Below are positions 54,339-63,707 of a stretch of 64,000 nucleotides of DNA, piece after piece (within the stretch, counting starts at the first letter, position 1; each line of letters opens with the position of its first letter). Under the pieces are notes generated by a model. That model saw only the letters and a program-made list of their open reading frames with translations, searched no databases and had not been told where the DNA came from. The stretch is from UBA11524 sp963642705 (GTDB lineage: Bacteria > Bacillota > Clostridia > Christensenellales > Aristaeellaceae), in NCBI GenBank assembly GCA_963642705.1, contig CAVIHU010000005.1, positions 1 to 64,000 of the forward strand, written 5' to 3'. The position numbers were made by a program, and so were the translations under genes.

Positions 54339-54940
54339 TGCCGATGAGAACGATTCTGGAGGCGGCTGATCAGCATCGATACGGTCAGGCAGCCTTTAAT
54401 GTGAATGGTGTATGCCAGGTTGAGGCGGCAATCGAAATTCATGAGCTTCTGCATTCCGGTGCAATTTTGCAAGGTGCAGAGGCTTCCAATGCATACATGG
54501 GCGGCGCAGAAGACTTCATGCACGGAACGCTGGAACAAAAGAAAAGGGGGGCAAAGGCGATCGGAGATGCCGTGAAGAAATATGGCAATGACAGTTTTAT
54601 TCCGGTCGCGCTGCACCTGGATCATGGAAAAAGTCTGGAGTCTGTGAAGGCGTGCATTGATGGCGGCTATACTTCCGTGATGATCGATGGCAGCAGCTTG
54701 CCGTATGAGGAGAATGTTGCATTGACCAGAGAGGTCGTTAAATATGCGCATCCTTACGGTGTGACGGTCGAAGGTGAATTGGGCGTGCTGGCCGGCGTTG
54801 AGGATCATGTCTTTAGCAGACGCAAAGCGGAAGTATGTCGGAGAACAGCCGAATATCCTTGCACTCCCAAAGACCTTTACGACGGCGGCTGTCCACCTGT
54901 GCATGAAGAATCCGCAGGAAAACAGCCATTATCGCGATAA
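54332..54940 (+). pseudogene. Truncated class II fructose-bisphosphate-type aldolase
   Basis: The first 165 residues match class II aldolases (Fba/GatY type): MRTILEAADQHRYGQAAFNV, the zinc motif HLDHGKS, and VEGELGVLAGVEDHVFS. After that the sequence changes to an unrelated tail (RRKAEVCRRTAEYPC...), and the second half of the barrel, with the remaining zinc His and the phosphate-binding loops, is absent. A shifted frame does not restore it. GGGAGGAAC precedes the ATG. Together with the clipped GH3 gene this marks a deletion-scarred region. Confidence 0.8.
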
Positions 54941-54993
54941 CACGCCTGCCCATCCGTGCGGATGCTGAACGCAGAAACGAATATGGAGCATAA

Positions 54994-55024
54994 ACAGGCA
55001 GGTACAATGGATGCACCTGCCTGT
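54994..55024. terminator. Hairpin, possible terminator
   Basis: ACAGGCAGGT pairs perfectly with ACCTGCCTGT around an 11-base loop, downstream of the aldolase remnant. Only weak T content follows, so terminator function is doubtful. Confidence 0.4.
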
Positions 55025-55060
55025 ATGTCTGTTGCCTTAAGTCATTGAGGAGAGAAACGT

Positions 55061-55852
55061 ATGCTTGACTGCCTTATCTGCTTTGCCGTGTGCATTTTCA
55101 GCACGATAATCGGCGCCATCAGCGGCATTGGCGGCGGCGTAATCATTAAACCGCTGCTGGACATGGCGCTTACAGGCTTCGGCACCCAAACGATCAGCCT
55201 GCTGTCTGCGTTTGCGGTGCTGTCCATGTCCCTGTTCAGCATCGGGAAAAATTACGTGCAGAAAAAGAGCCGGCAGAAGCTGTCCATGAAAATCGCTGTG
55301 CCGCTGGCCGTGAGCAGCACGGTGGGCGGCGTGGTCGGCAAATTGCTGTTCAATGCGCTCAGTCGCCTCGTTCAGGCAGATGCAACGGTCAAATGCGTCC
55401 AAAACGCGGTGCTGTTTGTGGTCATGGTATGCGTCCTGATTTTCACGCTCCGGCATAAGAGCTCGGCAATGAAGGAACGCACCGTGTTTGAAGGGATGCT
55501 TGCAGGCTTGCTGCTGGGGCTTTTTGCCGCTTTTCTGGGCATCGGCGGCGGTCCGTTGAACATGATGATTTTGACGGGCTTCTACGGCATGACACACAAG
55601 GAGGGCGCGCTGTACTCCCTGTTTATCATCGTGTTCAGTCAGACGGCAGGCATTTTAACAGCACTGCTTTCGGGCAGCGCTCTGCCGGCCCTGCCGATGC
55701 TTTTCATGGCCTGCGCCGCTGGTATTTCGGGCAGCATCATCGGACGGAAAATCGCAGGATTGACAAAGAATGATTTCGTAAGGACCTTGTACAACGCAGC
55801 AGTCGTATTCATCCTGCTGCTGTGTGCAATGAATATTATAACGACAGCCTGA
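55061..55852 (+). CDS. TauE/SafE family membrane permease
   Basis: The 263-residue protein has about 8 membrane segments in two repeats, each with the family glycine motif (AISGIGGGVIIKPLL at residues 19-33; AFLGIGGGPLNMMIL near residue 160). The family moves sulfite, organosulfonates or other small anions; the substrate here is unknown. GAGGAG precedes the ATG. The palindromic element follows 8 bases after the stop. Confidence 0.9.
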   Translation: MLDCLICFAVCIFSTIIGAISGIGGGVIIKPLLDMALTGFGTQTISLLSAFAVLSMSLFSIGKNYVQKKSRQKLSMKIAVPLAVSSTVGGVVGKLLFNALSRLVQADATVKCVQNAVLFVVMVCVLIFTLRHKSSAMKERTVFEGMLAGLLLGLFAAFLGIGGGPLNMMILTGFYGMTHKEGALYSLFIIVFSQTAGILTALLSGSALPALPMLFMACAAGISGSIIGRKIAGLTKNDFVRTLYNAAVVFILLLCAMNIITTA

Positions 55853-55860
55853 CCGGTGAT

Positions 55861-55923
55861 ATGCTCCCTCCGGAGTAGACACTCGAAAAAACAAAAGTTT
55901 CGAGACTACGCTGGAGGGAGCAT
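55861..55923. repeat. Palindromic mobile-like element, copy 2 (inverted)
   Basis: The 63-base inverted repeat starts ATGCTCCCTCCGGAGTAGAC and ends GGAGGGAGCAT. Its reverse complement equals the 44124 copy except for about five extra bases in the centre and two or three substitutions. The two copies lie 11.7 kb apart in opposite orientation. Confidence 0.9.
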
Positions 55924-55959
55924 CTTAAAATCAACCATGGAACGGATGAAGTCCGCGCC

Positions 55960-55988
55960 TTGACACCCATCCTGTATTTTGATATAAT
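55960..55988 (+). promoter_or_regulatory. Promoter of the GT2-thrE-rlmH-barnase run
   Basis: TTGACA (55960-55965), a 17-base spacer and TATAAT (55983-55988), 45 bases before the glycosyltransferase start. Confidence 0.85.
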
Positions 55989-56033
55989 TTCCTTGAAATA
56001 CAGTGATGTACAGCAGAAACGGAGGTGGACAGC

Positions 56034-56855
56034 ATGAAGCAAAACCCGCTGATCAGCGTGATTATTCCCGTCTGGAACGGCGAGCATTATCTCGATGAAT
56101 GCCTGAGCAGCGTCCTTGCCCAGACGATGACGGATTTTGAGGTCATTGTGGTCGATGACGGCAGCCGCGACCGCACATGGGATAAGCTGACCGCGTGGCA
56201 GAAGCGCGATGACCGCATTCATATCTACCATCAGCCGAATGGCGGCGTTTCCAACGCGCGCAATGCTGCCATGACCTATGCGACCGGCAAATTCTACCGC
56301 TTTGTGGACGCGGATGACCATCTGCCGGAGGATTCGCTGGCGCATCTCGTTTCACAGATGGAGGAAAACAGCAGCGACATGGTGATTGCTGCGTACACGG
56401 AGGTGCTGGGCAATATCCGCAGCGTGCGCGATCTCGGCAAATGCTGCGAAACCGTCGATAACGCGGAATATTTGAAGCGCCTGGAGCGGCTGAGCAACAG
56501 CTTCTATTACGGCGTGCTGTGGAATAAGCTCTTCCGCAGCGACATTATCCGCGAGCACGCGCTGACCTTCACGGCAGGGCTTGACTGGGGCGAGGACTTC
56601 GTGTTCGTCATGCACTATCTGCAATTCGCCGAGCGCATCACCTATACGACTAAGCCGGTCTATGACTACATCCGCAACATCAAGGGCGCTGTCATGCGGC
56701 AGACGCTGAACTGCATCATTCACCCGATCGCGTCCATCGGGGCGCGGCTGACGGTTTACCGCTCGTATGTGGCGCTCTATCAGGCACGCGGGCTTTACGG
56801 GCAGTATCGGCATGTGCTGTGGCAGTATCTGTTCAGGTTCACATTGAGAAATTGA
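56034..56855 (+). CDS. Family 2 glycosyltransferase
   Basis: The 273-residue GT-A enzyme shows the standard opening ISVIIPVWNGEHYLDECLSS, VDDGSRDRTWD, GGVSNARNAAM and the DADDHL metal motif near residue 95. It is an inverting sugar transferase for a surface glycan; donor and acceptor are unknown. GGAGGTGG precedes the ATG at 56034. It heads a tight plus-strand run. Confidence 0.9.
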   Translation: MKQNPLISVIIPVWNGEHYLDECLSSVLAQTMTDFEVIVVDDGSRDRTWDKLTAWQKRDDRIHIYHQPNGGVSNARNAAMTYATGKFYRFVDADDHLPEDSLAHLVSQMEENSSDMVIAAYTEVLGNIRSVRDLGKCCETVDNAEYLKRLERLSNSFYYGVLWNKLFRSDIIREHALTFTAGLDWGEDFVFVMHYLQFAERITYTTKPVYDYIRNIKGAVMRQTLNCIIHPIASIGARLTVYRSYVALYQARGLYGQYRHVLWQYLFRFTLRN

Positions 56856-56858
56856 TTT

Positions 56859-57635
56859 ATGTTTGATGACAGCTGTTATATGGAGCCGCTTCATCTCGCC
56901 GGGCGGCTCATCATGGAAAACGGCGGCGAGACGTACCGCGTGGAGGAAACCGTCCTCCGCATGGGTCATGCATTCGGCTTCAAGGAGGTCGAATGCTTTG
57001 CCATTCCAAGCGGACTGTTTGTCAGCTACCGCAAGAGCGACGGCACCATCGAGACCGCCGTCAAGCGAATCCGCCGGAAGGGCACGAATCTGACGCGCAT
57101 CGATGAGGTTAACGCCGTGTCGCGCAGGCTGGAGCATGAAAAAATGTCCTGCGCGGAGGTTCTGTCGCTGCTCAAGAAGATTGAGCGGACGCCGCCGCGC
57201 CTGTCGCCCCTTCAGATGGCATTTGCGGCGGCGCTGTCCACGGCAGGCTGGTCGCTGATGTTTGGCGGCGGCGTATGGGATTCAGTCGCAGGCTTCCTTG
57301 TCGGGCTGGTAATTGAAGGGCTGGCGCTTCTGCTCGACCGCTTTCATATGCAGTCGCTCGTTTCGACGCTGCTCGGCGGATTTCTCGCGGCATTCGTGCC
57401 GATGGCGGTACACCGTTTCACGGGGCTGCTTGTCGTCGAAGCGACCGTCGCCGGTGCGCTGATGCCGATGCTGCCCGGGCTCGCAATGACAAACGCCGTT
57501 CAGGACACGATGCGCGGTGACATGGTGTCGGGCATCTCCTCTGCCGTCAGTGCCGTAATGACCGCTGTTTTGCTGGCAATCGGCGCACTTGCAGGCACGG
57601 CGTTCCTGCATCTGCTGACAGGAGGTGCCGCATGA
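56859..57635 (+). CDS. Threonine/serine exporter ThrE, N-terminal half (DUF1212)
   Basis: The 258-residue protein has a cytoplasmic front (LIMENGGETYRVEETVLRMG, then FAIPSGLFVS) and about five membrane segments, the ThrE N-terminal domain. Together with the following small protein it forms the split ThrE exporter usual in Firmicutes, expelling Thr, Ser or small metabolites. It starts 3 bases after the glycosyltransferase stop and overlaps the partner by 4 bases. Confidence 0.9.
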   Translation: MFDDSCYMEPLHLAGRLIMENGGETYRVEETVLRMGHAFGFKEVECFAIPSGLFVSYRKSDGTIETAVKRIRRKGTNLTRIDEVNAVSRRLEHEKMSCAEVLSLLKKIERTPPRLSPLQMAFAAALSTAGWSLMFGGGVWDSVAGFLVGLVIEGLALLLDRFHMQSLVSTLLGGFLAAFVPMAVHRFTGLLVVEATVAGALMPMLPGLAMTNAVQDTMRGDMVSGISSAVSAVMTAVLLAIGALAGTAFLHLLTGGAA

Positions 57636-58108
57636 GCTTCGCTCTGCTGGGTCAGGCGGTCTGGTACTTCCTGACCTCTTTTGTCGGCACGCTGGGCTTT
57701 GCGATGCTGCTCCACGCTCCCAAACACGCGTGGCTGCCTGCAAGCCTGATTGGTGCGCTGACGTACACGCTGTATTGGACGATGACACAGTTTTCCGTGT
57801 CGGACGGCGTCGCCGTGTTCATCGCAGCGACATTCGGTTCGCTCCTGGCGCATTTCTGCGCGAGGAAGATGCGCATGATCGCAACAGTCTTTCTGCTGCT
57901 GTCGGTCGTGGCGCTGGTGCCGGGGCTCGGGCTGTACCGCTGCATGGCGCAGCTCGGTCAGAGCGAGTATGCCGCCGGCGCACAGACGGGCATCCTGACC
58001 ATGGCGGGCATCCTGATGCTGGCGCTCGGGCTGGGCGTGGGCAGCTTCCTGTTCCGACTGCTTCTCAGCGGCACGGAAAAAATCACGCATGGAGGAAATC
58101 ACGCATGA
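57632..58108 (+). CDS. Threonine/serine exporter ThrE, C-terminal half (DUF3815)
   Basis: The 158-residue, roughly five-span protein has the DUF3815 pattern (LTSFVGTLGFAMLLHAPKHA, then LVPGLGLYRCM). It is the second half of the split exporter, with the ATG inside the end of the first gene. Its own stop overlaps the rlmH start (ATGAG). Confidence 0.9.
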   Translation: MSFALLGQAVWYFLTSFVGTLGFAMLLHAPKHAWLPASLIGALTYTLYWTMTQFSVSDGVAVFIAATFGSLLAHFCARKMRMIATVFLLLSVVALVPGLGLYRCMAQLGQSEYAAGAQTGILTMAGILMLALGLGVGSFLFRLLLSGTEKITHGGNHA

Positions 58109-58584
58109 GCATGACCGTCATGGCGATGGGCAAGATGAAGGAAAAGCCGTATCGGCAGATGGCGGATGAGTATCTGAAGCGCCTGTCGCGGTTCGGCAGG
58201 TTTGAGGAGGTTGAGCTGCCCGATTTGCCGGAGCCCGCAAATTCCTCTGAGGCGATTGAACAGCAGCTTCGCAACCGCGAGGGCGAAATGATGCTTTCGC
58301 GCCTGAAGCCGAATGATTACGTCATTGCGCTGACGATTCCGGGGAAAATGATGGATTCGCCTGCGCTTGCCCATCATCTGGATGATTTGATGACGCGCGG
58401 CGAGAGCAGCATCGTGTTTGTCATCGGCGGATCGCTCGGGCTGGGGGATGCGGTTGTCGCCCGGGCAAACGAGGAGCTGTCCATGAGCAAAATGACATTT
58501 CCGCATCAGCTGGCACGCGTGATGCTGCTCGAGCAGCTCTACCGCGCCATGAAAATCCGTGCAGGAGAGAGGTATCATAAATGA
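58105..58584 (+). CDS. rlmH: 23S rRNA (pseudouridine-1915-N3)-methyltransferase
   Basis: The 159-residue SPOUT-class enzyme has the knot motif VFVIGGSLGLGDAVVARANE and the C-terminal FPHQLARVMLLEQLYRAMKI then GERYHK tail. It methylates pseudouridine 1915 in helix 69 of mature 70S ribosomes. The start is fused to the upstream stop, and the stop overlaps the barnase gene start (AAATGA). The length is normal. Confidence 0.95.
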   Translation: MSMTVMAMGKMKEKPYRQMADEYLKRLSRFGRFEEVELPDLPEPANSSEAIEQQLRNREGEMMLSRLKPNDYVIALTIPGKMMDSPALAHHLDDLMTRGESSIVFVIGGSLGLGDAVVARANEELSMSKMTFPHQLARVMLLEQLYRAMKIRAGERYHK

Positions 58585-59144
58585 GTGAGAAGAAAAACAA
58601 CAAGCAGGGCAAGCCGCGCACGCTGCCGGGGCTGCTTGCGGTTCTGGTTGCGCTGGTGCTGGTGGTGCTTGGGCAGAACGGCACATTGCCCTTCGGGGAG
58701 ATTCTGTCCGAACTGACAGGTCAGCCAACGGTGACCGAAGGCATTACGGATACAGAAAATCAGGCGAGCCCTGAAACGGAAAGCATCGAAAATGATGCCG
58801 AGACCGGTGCAATCACTGCGCCGCAGGCGGTCGCGGATTACATCTTCGAGCACGGGACGCTGCCGGACAACTACCTGACGAAATCCGAGGCACGTGCACT
58901 CGGCTGGGACAGCGGCGAGAATTACGTCAGCGACGTTGCGCCGGGATATTCTATCGGCGGAGACCGCTTCGGCAATTACGAGGGAATGCTGCCTGACGCG
59001 GACGGACGCACCTGGTACGAGGCGGATGTCAACTACACATCCGGCAGCCGCGGCGCCGAGCGCATCCTGTACTCCTCGGACGGTCTGGTCTACTACACAA
59101 ATGACCACTACCAGACATTCACGCAGATGTCCCCATCCAAATAA
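58581..59144 (+). CDS. Barnase-type secreted ribonuclease
   Basis: The 187-residue product has an N-terminal hydrophobic anchor or signal (residues 14-33), an acidic linker and a C-terminal barnase domain from about residue 80. It contains LPDNYLTKSEARALGW, SIGGDRFGNYEG and WYEADVNYTSG. Active-site residues align with barnase: Glu147 (E73), Arg157 (R83), Arg161 (R87) and His176 (H102), all at the right spacing, so it should be active. It is coupled to rlmH. No barstar-like inhibitor gene is visible next to it. Confidence 0.93.
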   Translation: MSEKKNNKQGKPRTLPGLLAVLVALVLVVLGQNGTLPFGEILSELTGQPTVTEGITDTENQASPETESIENDAETGAITAPQAVADYIFEHGTLPDNYLTKSEARALGWDSGENYVSDVAPGYSIGGDRFGNYEGMLPDADGRTWYEADVNYTSGSRGAERILYSSDGLVYYTNDHYQTFTQMSPSK

Positions 59145-59152
59145 GCGCATAG

Positions 59153-59196
59153 AAAACGACCGGCATACGGAGATGATCCATGTGCCGGTCGTTTTT
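59153..59196. terminator. Bidirectional terminator
   Basis: AAAACGACCGGCA (59153-59165) pairs with TGCCGGTCGTTTT (59183-59195) around a 17-base loop, between the barnase gene and the convergent mannosyltransferase gene. Confidence 0.87.
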
Positions 59197-59308
59197 CATT
59201 GGCATTTTTCGTGATCAGCCGCCCCATCGGTACAGCATTCGGGGCGTCATCGAACGACGCGGTCATAGGGGGCGGATACGCTGCCTTTTTCACTGCCTGA
59301 ACTCGGGG

Positions 59309-62300
59309 TCAGTGGTAAAGCCTGAGGAACCGCGACATGAAATCCAGCCACCAGGTCGGCGTCAGCACACCGCTGGCGTAGGGGAAGTATGCCACAAACA
59401 GGATGAGGCAGAGCGCGAGGAAGCTCCACAGGATAACCCTGCCGAGCTTCGGACGCCATTCACACAGGTCGTGCAGGAGCACCGCCACGCATAGCATCAG
59501 GAACGGCGTCGTCGCGAAATAATGGTAGATGTATGTGCCGCGCGGCACCAGCACCCACGGCAGGAACTGCGACAGCGCCGCAATCAGCAGGAAGGCAGGC
59601 ATGATATCCCAGCCATCGGCGGAGAGGTGCAGCGTTTCGCCGCCTTCGCGCAGGGTGTAGCGGTGGCGCTTGAGGCAGACGAAGAGCACATACGCGATGC
59701 CGAAGAGCCCTGCTGTCCAGACAGCCGGATTGCCGAAGCACCAGAGCGCATAGCTCCAGCCGGGCGTGCTGACGTAGGACGGCGAGGCATAGTACATCGG
59801 GCGCTTGTTCAGCGGCCATTCGTACCACGGTGAATAGAACGGATGGTCCATCCCTCGTCCCGGCTCGGAGTGGTAGGAGAACATGCTGACCTGCGCGTTC
59901 CAGACGGCACGGAGGTAATCGCTCAGGCGCGTGTAGTGCGCATAAGAGAAATACGGGATGTAGGAGAGCAGGTAAATCGCCAGGGGAATCGCGACGAAGA
60001 ACAGCACGCACCAAAGGCACAACACCATCACGCGCTTGAGGGTCGTGTCGGCGCGGAGCGTCAGCAGCTGCCGATCCTCCCCGGACAGATTCTTTTCGGT
60101 CTCAAGGAGCTTTTTGGAGGCGTTTGCCATGCGCAGGTGGCGGAACATCATCCAGAAATAGACGATGGCGAGACCTGCACCGGAGTAGATGCCGATCCAC
60201 TTGCTGGCGATGCCGCAGCCCATGAAGAAGCCGGCCAGCAGCAGGTCAGGCAGCAGCTTTTTCAGCGGCTCACGGACGATATCACGCTGCACAAACCGGA
60301 GCATGAACAGCCAGCTCAGCAGGATGAAGAACACAGGATAGGAGTCGATGGTGGCGATGCGCGTCTGCGTGAAGTGCTGGCAGTCCAGCGCAAGCATCAG
60401 CATGGCGGCGAATGCGCAGGTGGACTTTTTCATCAGCTGCTTGGCAAGCAGGTACATGACCGGCAGCATCAGGATGCCGACAACAGCGCCCATGAAGCGC
60501 CAGCCGAACGGCGTCATGCCGAAAATCGCGATACCCAGGCTCATGATGACCTTGCCCAGCGGCGGATGGCTCGTCTCATAGGGCTGCGTGCCGTTCAGGT
60601 GCTCATAGGCCGTGCGCGCGTGGTAGATTTCGTCGAAGTAGGTGCCGTTATACCAGCTTGGTTCGCCCTCGAGCGTGTCCTGCTCATCGAGCAGATTCGC
60701 GGCGTCGGAGTAATTCGGCGAATTTTCGCGGGCGTTGAGCTGCTCGACGACCGTCGCGGGGATGGGGCTGCCGTCAGCGTCGCGGAAAATCACCTCGTCG
60801 ATAATCAGCCCGATTTGCTGCGCGGTGATGCGGACATAGCGTCCGGACAGCTTCTGTACGTCACTGGTCGTGCTTGCGGAGACGTAGCTGTGTGTGCCGT
60901 TATATTCGTAGCTCGGCACGAGGTACTTCCATTCATAGCACTGCCCTTCCGCCATCTGCGCCCAGTATTCGTCTGACCACGTTTCACCGTCATCGGAGGT
61001 CGCGACGGAGAAATCATGGTAGCTGACCTGGCAGAAGTACAGCATGGACACATCGTCGTAATGTTCGCCGAGGTCAATGATGACCTGTTCGTCCGATGCG
61101 GTGGATTTCCACGGGTTCTGCGGCGCCCTGGTCGAGCCGAGGTTCGTCAGCGCGACGACGGCGTAAATCAGCGTGACGCTCATCATCAGCACCCAGTCGC
61201 GTCTGCGCCAGTGCAGGGAGGCATCGCCTGTGAAGGTGCGCGGATCGCCCGGCTTTCTGTCGAGCCGCCTGACGGGCAGAATCGCCTTGTGCGGCTGCTC
61301 CTCCGGCGCGGTTTTCGTTTCCTCCCCGCCGAGGCAGACATCGCGGCACGTCCACAACCCCGCGCATGCCATGACGACGTTGGCAAAGGCAAGCATCGAT
61401 GCCAGCGTCTGCGTATCATTGTTCAGATGTCCCATCGAGGAACCGAGGCGCAGGCTGTTGTCCAGCACGATGCCCTCATTGACGAACACGGTTGCGCTGA
61501 AGGCAATCAGCAGCGTCAGAATGCGCCAGTCGCGGCGGTAGGCGTATGCCATGCCCAGCAGGAAAAGCGCCGGGAACAGATAGCGCTCATGCATCTTGAT
61601 GCCGAAGACATACAGCAGGACGAAAAGGATGCCGCCGCACAGCGCGAGGTTCTCAATTTTCCCGCTGCGGATGAACAGCGGCAGCACCAGCACAAACGCG
61701 TATGCCATCGCCGCGAGGCCGATGAGCGTGAAGCTCGAATACGTGAGAGACAGACCTGCGAAAATCAGCGCGAACACGGCGGACGCGGTCAGCTCGGCGG
61801 CAGCCCAGTCCGCCTTTCTGCGGTGAATCAGCAGCGCAGAGGCAACGACGGCGACTGCCAGCCCAATCAGCCCGATGACCAGCAGCGATGTGCGCGTCAG
61901 CATGATTTCGCCGCCGAAGCGGAACATGATGCTGTGCGTCCAGCTGGATGCAGTCGACAGACCGCCGCCGAGCCCGAAGCCGGCAACGATCACGGCAACA
62001 GTCGGCAGGGCAGTCAGCCAATCAAACGTTCTGAGCGCCTTCTGTTCGCGCAGGGCGATGTGCGCGCACCACACGAGCGTCAGAACGAGCAGCGTCAGCG
62101 GAATCATCACCGGCGCGGTGTAGGCGATGGAATACCAGTTGCAGTCAAAGAGATAATACAGGTTTGCCGTGTTGACGGTCGCATAGGAGTAGGAGGAAAG
62201 CGTTTCGGCGTACTTGTCAATCAGCCACGAGATGCCGCCCTGATGGATGCTGAACGGCATGACAATGACGAGCGCCGTCACGAGCGCCGCGCCGAGCCCG

Positions 62301-63652
62301 ATGAGCATCTGCTTCCAGCACTTTCTGTCGCGCACGAGCGCCATGATCGCCGCCGCCACGCCGAGAAATCCGGTCATCAGCGCCTGCGGCTTGACGAGCA
62401 CGGCAAGCATGTAAATCGGCAGCGCGACGGCCCATTTGCCGCAGACGGCGAAGTACACCACCAGCATCAGCAGCAGGCTGAGCACGCTGTCAATCTGACA
62501 CCATGCGGCGCTGTTGAGGAAAATTGCCGGATTGAAGGCGACGAGCAGGCAAAGGATGCCCGCCTGCTTCGGGCTGAAACGCTTTTTGCAGGCGATGCGG
62601 TAAATCAGGCATGCGGCAATCAGATCGCACGCCATCGGGATGAGCTTATGCACCGCCGCGGCAGACAGCGGCAGCACATTTGCGAGCGCCGCGTTCAGCC
62701 CCATGATGTACACATATGCCGGCGGATAGTCGCAGAAGCTCGTTGACTGGTAGAAATCAGCCGGTCCGACATGCAGGAAGGTGTTGCCCCAGGACAGGAA
62801 GCAGTTCACGTCCACCTGATAGCCGGAAACGTTATCCGCAACAATCAGCCGCGCTATGACCGACGCGATCAGCCCGATGAGGACGAAAACCGGCATGGAC
62901 TGCTTCCCGGCATCGGCAGGCTTTCCGCCTTCTGCGCGTTGGAGGCAGCGGAGCATATACAGCCCGATGGCGGCATACGCAGCGGCAGCGATCAGCAGCC
63001 ACGGCCATGCGGCGGAGGAGTCCTTCGAGGATAATGTGTCCGCCTCCTGCACGGTGGTCACCTTGTACCAGAGGTTGAGCGCCGTACCATCGGGCACCTC
63101 ATCGACCTCGGTCAGCGACAGGTCATCGAAGCGCGCCACGCCGATGCTTTCGCCGCTGTAGCCGCCCAAACGCGCAAACACGGTCAGCTGTGTCTGATCC
63201 TCGCCGGTCATCCCATATGTCTCGATATACACCCACTCGTCCTCGGACTCGTAGACGCTTTCGGAAAAAACATAGACGTCCGCGATGGACAGGTTCGCGC
63301 CGCGCCCCTCATCCAGCGTGTCCCAGCCCTTGACATAGCCGGACAGACGGTAGATGGTGCTCGGCTTGACGGTGACGGTCTGCAGGAAGCGTGCATCGTT
63401 ATAATCGAGATTCTCGATCTGCACGCTGTACTGACCATCCGTCGCGTCATCCGCAACAATGCTGTAGAGCGTCAGTCCGACGGTGGTCAGATACGCATCG
63501 GTATCCCAGTCCGTCGGCAGTCCGTCGCTGCCCAGCTCCTCGAAGCTGGCGTTGTGCAGCAGGTTGATGCCGTCCTCCTCGGCGGAGGAAACGCCGCATA
63601 AGAGCAGCAGTGTCAGCAGGAGCAGCAGGAATTGCCGCAGGATGTTTTTCAT
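59309..63652 (-). CDS. Giant double GT-C (PMT-like) mannosyltransferase with binding domains
   Basis: The 1447-residue membrane protein begins with a signal peptide (about residues 1-24) and a carbohydrate-binding jelly-roll domain (30-185; LLHNASFEELGSDGLPTDWD). A first GT-C module of many spans (215-800) has a luminal acidic loop (SGYQVDVNCFLSWG) and CDYPPAYVYIMGL. A discoidin-like (F5/8 C) loop (870-985) precedes a second GT-C module of PMT type (985-1447) with YFDEIYHARTAYEHLNG and ETSHPPLGK. PMT enzymes move mannose from polyprenyl phosphate to protein or glycan outside the membrane. Each half resembles a complete GT-C glycosyltransferase, an uncommon arrangement. GAGGTG precedes the ATG. 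Confidence 0.85.
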   Translation of the reverse strand: MKNILRQFLLLLLTLLLLCGVSSAEEDGINLLHNASFEELGSDGLPTDWDTDAYLTTVGLTLYSIVADDATDGQYSVQIENLDYNDARFLQTVTVKPSTIYRLSGYVKGWDTLDEGRGANLSIADVYVFSESVYESEDEWVYIETYGMTGEDQTQLTVFARLGGYSGESIGVARFDDLSLTEVDEVPDGTALNLWYKVTTVQEADTLSSKDSSAAWPWLLIAAAAYAAIGLYMLRCLQRAEGGKPADAGKQSMPVFVLIGLIASVIARLIVADNVSGYQVDVNCFLSWGNTFLHVGPADFYQSTSFCDYPPAYVYIMGLNAALANVLPLSAAAVHKLIPMACDLIAACLIYRIACKKRFSPKQAGILCLLVAFNPAIFLNSAAWCQIDSVLSLLLMLVVYFAVCGKWAVALPIYMLAVLVKPQALMTGFLGVAAAIMALVRDRKCWKQMLIGLGAALVTALVIVMPFSIHQGGISWLIDKYAETLSSYSYATVNTANLYYLFDCNWYSIAYTAPVMIPLTLLVLTLVWCAHIALREQKALRTFDWLTALPTVAVIVAGFGLGGGLSTASSWTHSIMFRFGGEIMLTRTSLLVIGLIGLAVAVVASALLIHRRKADWAAAELTASAVFALIFAGLSLTYSSFTLIGLAAMAYAFVLVLPLFIRSGKIENLALCGGILFVLLYVFGIKMHERYLFPALFLLGMAYAYRRDWRILTLLIAFSATVFVNEGIVLDNSLRLGSSMGHLNNDTQTLASMLAFANVVMACAGLWTCRDVCLGGEETKTAPEEQPHKAILPVRRLDRKPGDPRTFTGDASLHWRRRDWVLMMSVTLIYAVVALTNLGSTRAPQNPWKSTASDEQVIIDLGEHYDDVSMLYFCQVSYHDFSVATSDDGETWSDEYWAQMAEGQCYEWKYLVPSYEYNGTHSYVSASTTSDVQKLSGRYVRITAQQIGLIIDEVIFRDADGSPIPATVVEQLNARENSPNYSDAANLLDEQDTLEGEPSWYNGTYFDEIYHARTAYEHLNGTQPYETSHPPLGKVIMSLGIAIFGMTPFGWRFMGAVVGILMLPVMYLLAKQLMKKSTCAFAAMLMLALDCQHFTQTRIATIDSYPVFFILLSWLFMLRFVQRDIVREPLKKLLPDLLLAGFFMGCGIASKWIGIYSGAGLAIVYFWMMFRHLRMANASKKLLETEKNLSGEDRQLLTLRADTTLKRVMVLCLWCVLFFVAIPLAIYLLSYIPYFSYAHYTRLSDYLRAVWNAQVSMFSYHSEPGRGMDHPFYSPWYEWPLNKRPMYYASPSYVSTPGWSYALWCFGNPAVWTAGLFGIAYVLFVCLKRHRYTLREGGETLHLSADGWDIMPAFLLIAALSQFLPWVLVPRGTYIYHYFATTPFLMLCVAVLLHDLCEWRPKLGRVILWSFLALCLILFVAYFPYASGVLTPTWWLDFMSRFLRLYH

Positions 63653-63707
63653 GCTGATGCACCTCGATTTGTGTTAGACTTTCGCAGGAATGAAAACCTG
63701 ATTCCCC

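Noticed and set aside
54774..54968. Shifted frame after the aldolase break as the missing C-terminal half
   Set aside because: The translated tail does not match the rest of a class II aldolase, so a simple frameshift does not explain the truncation.
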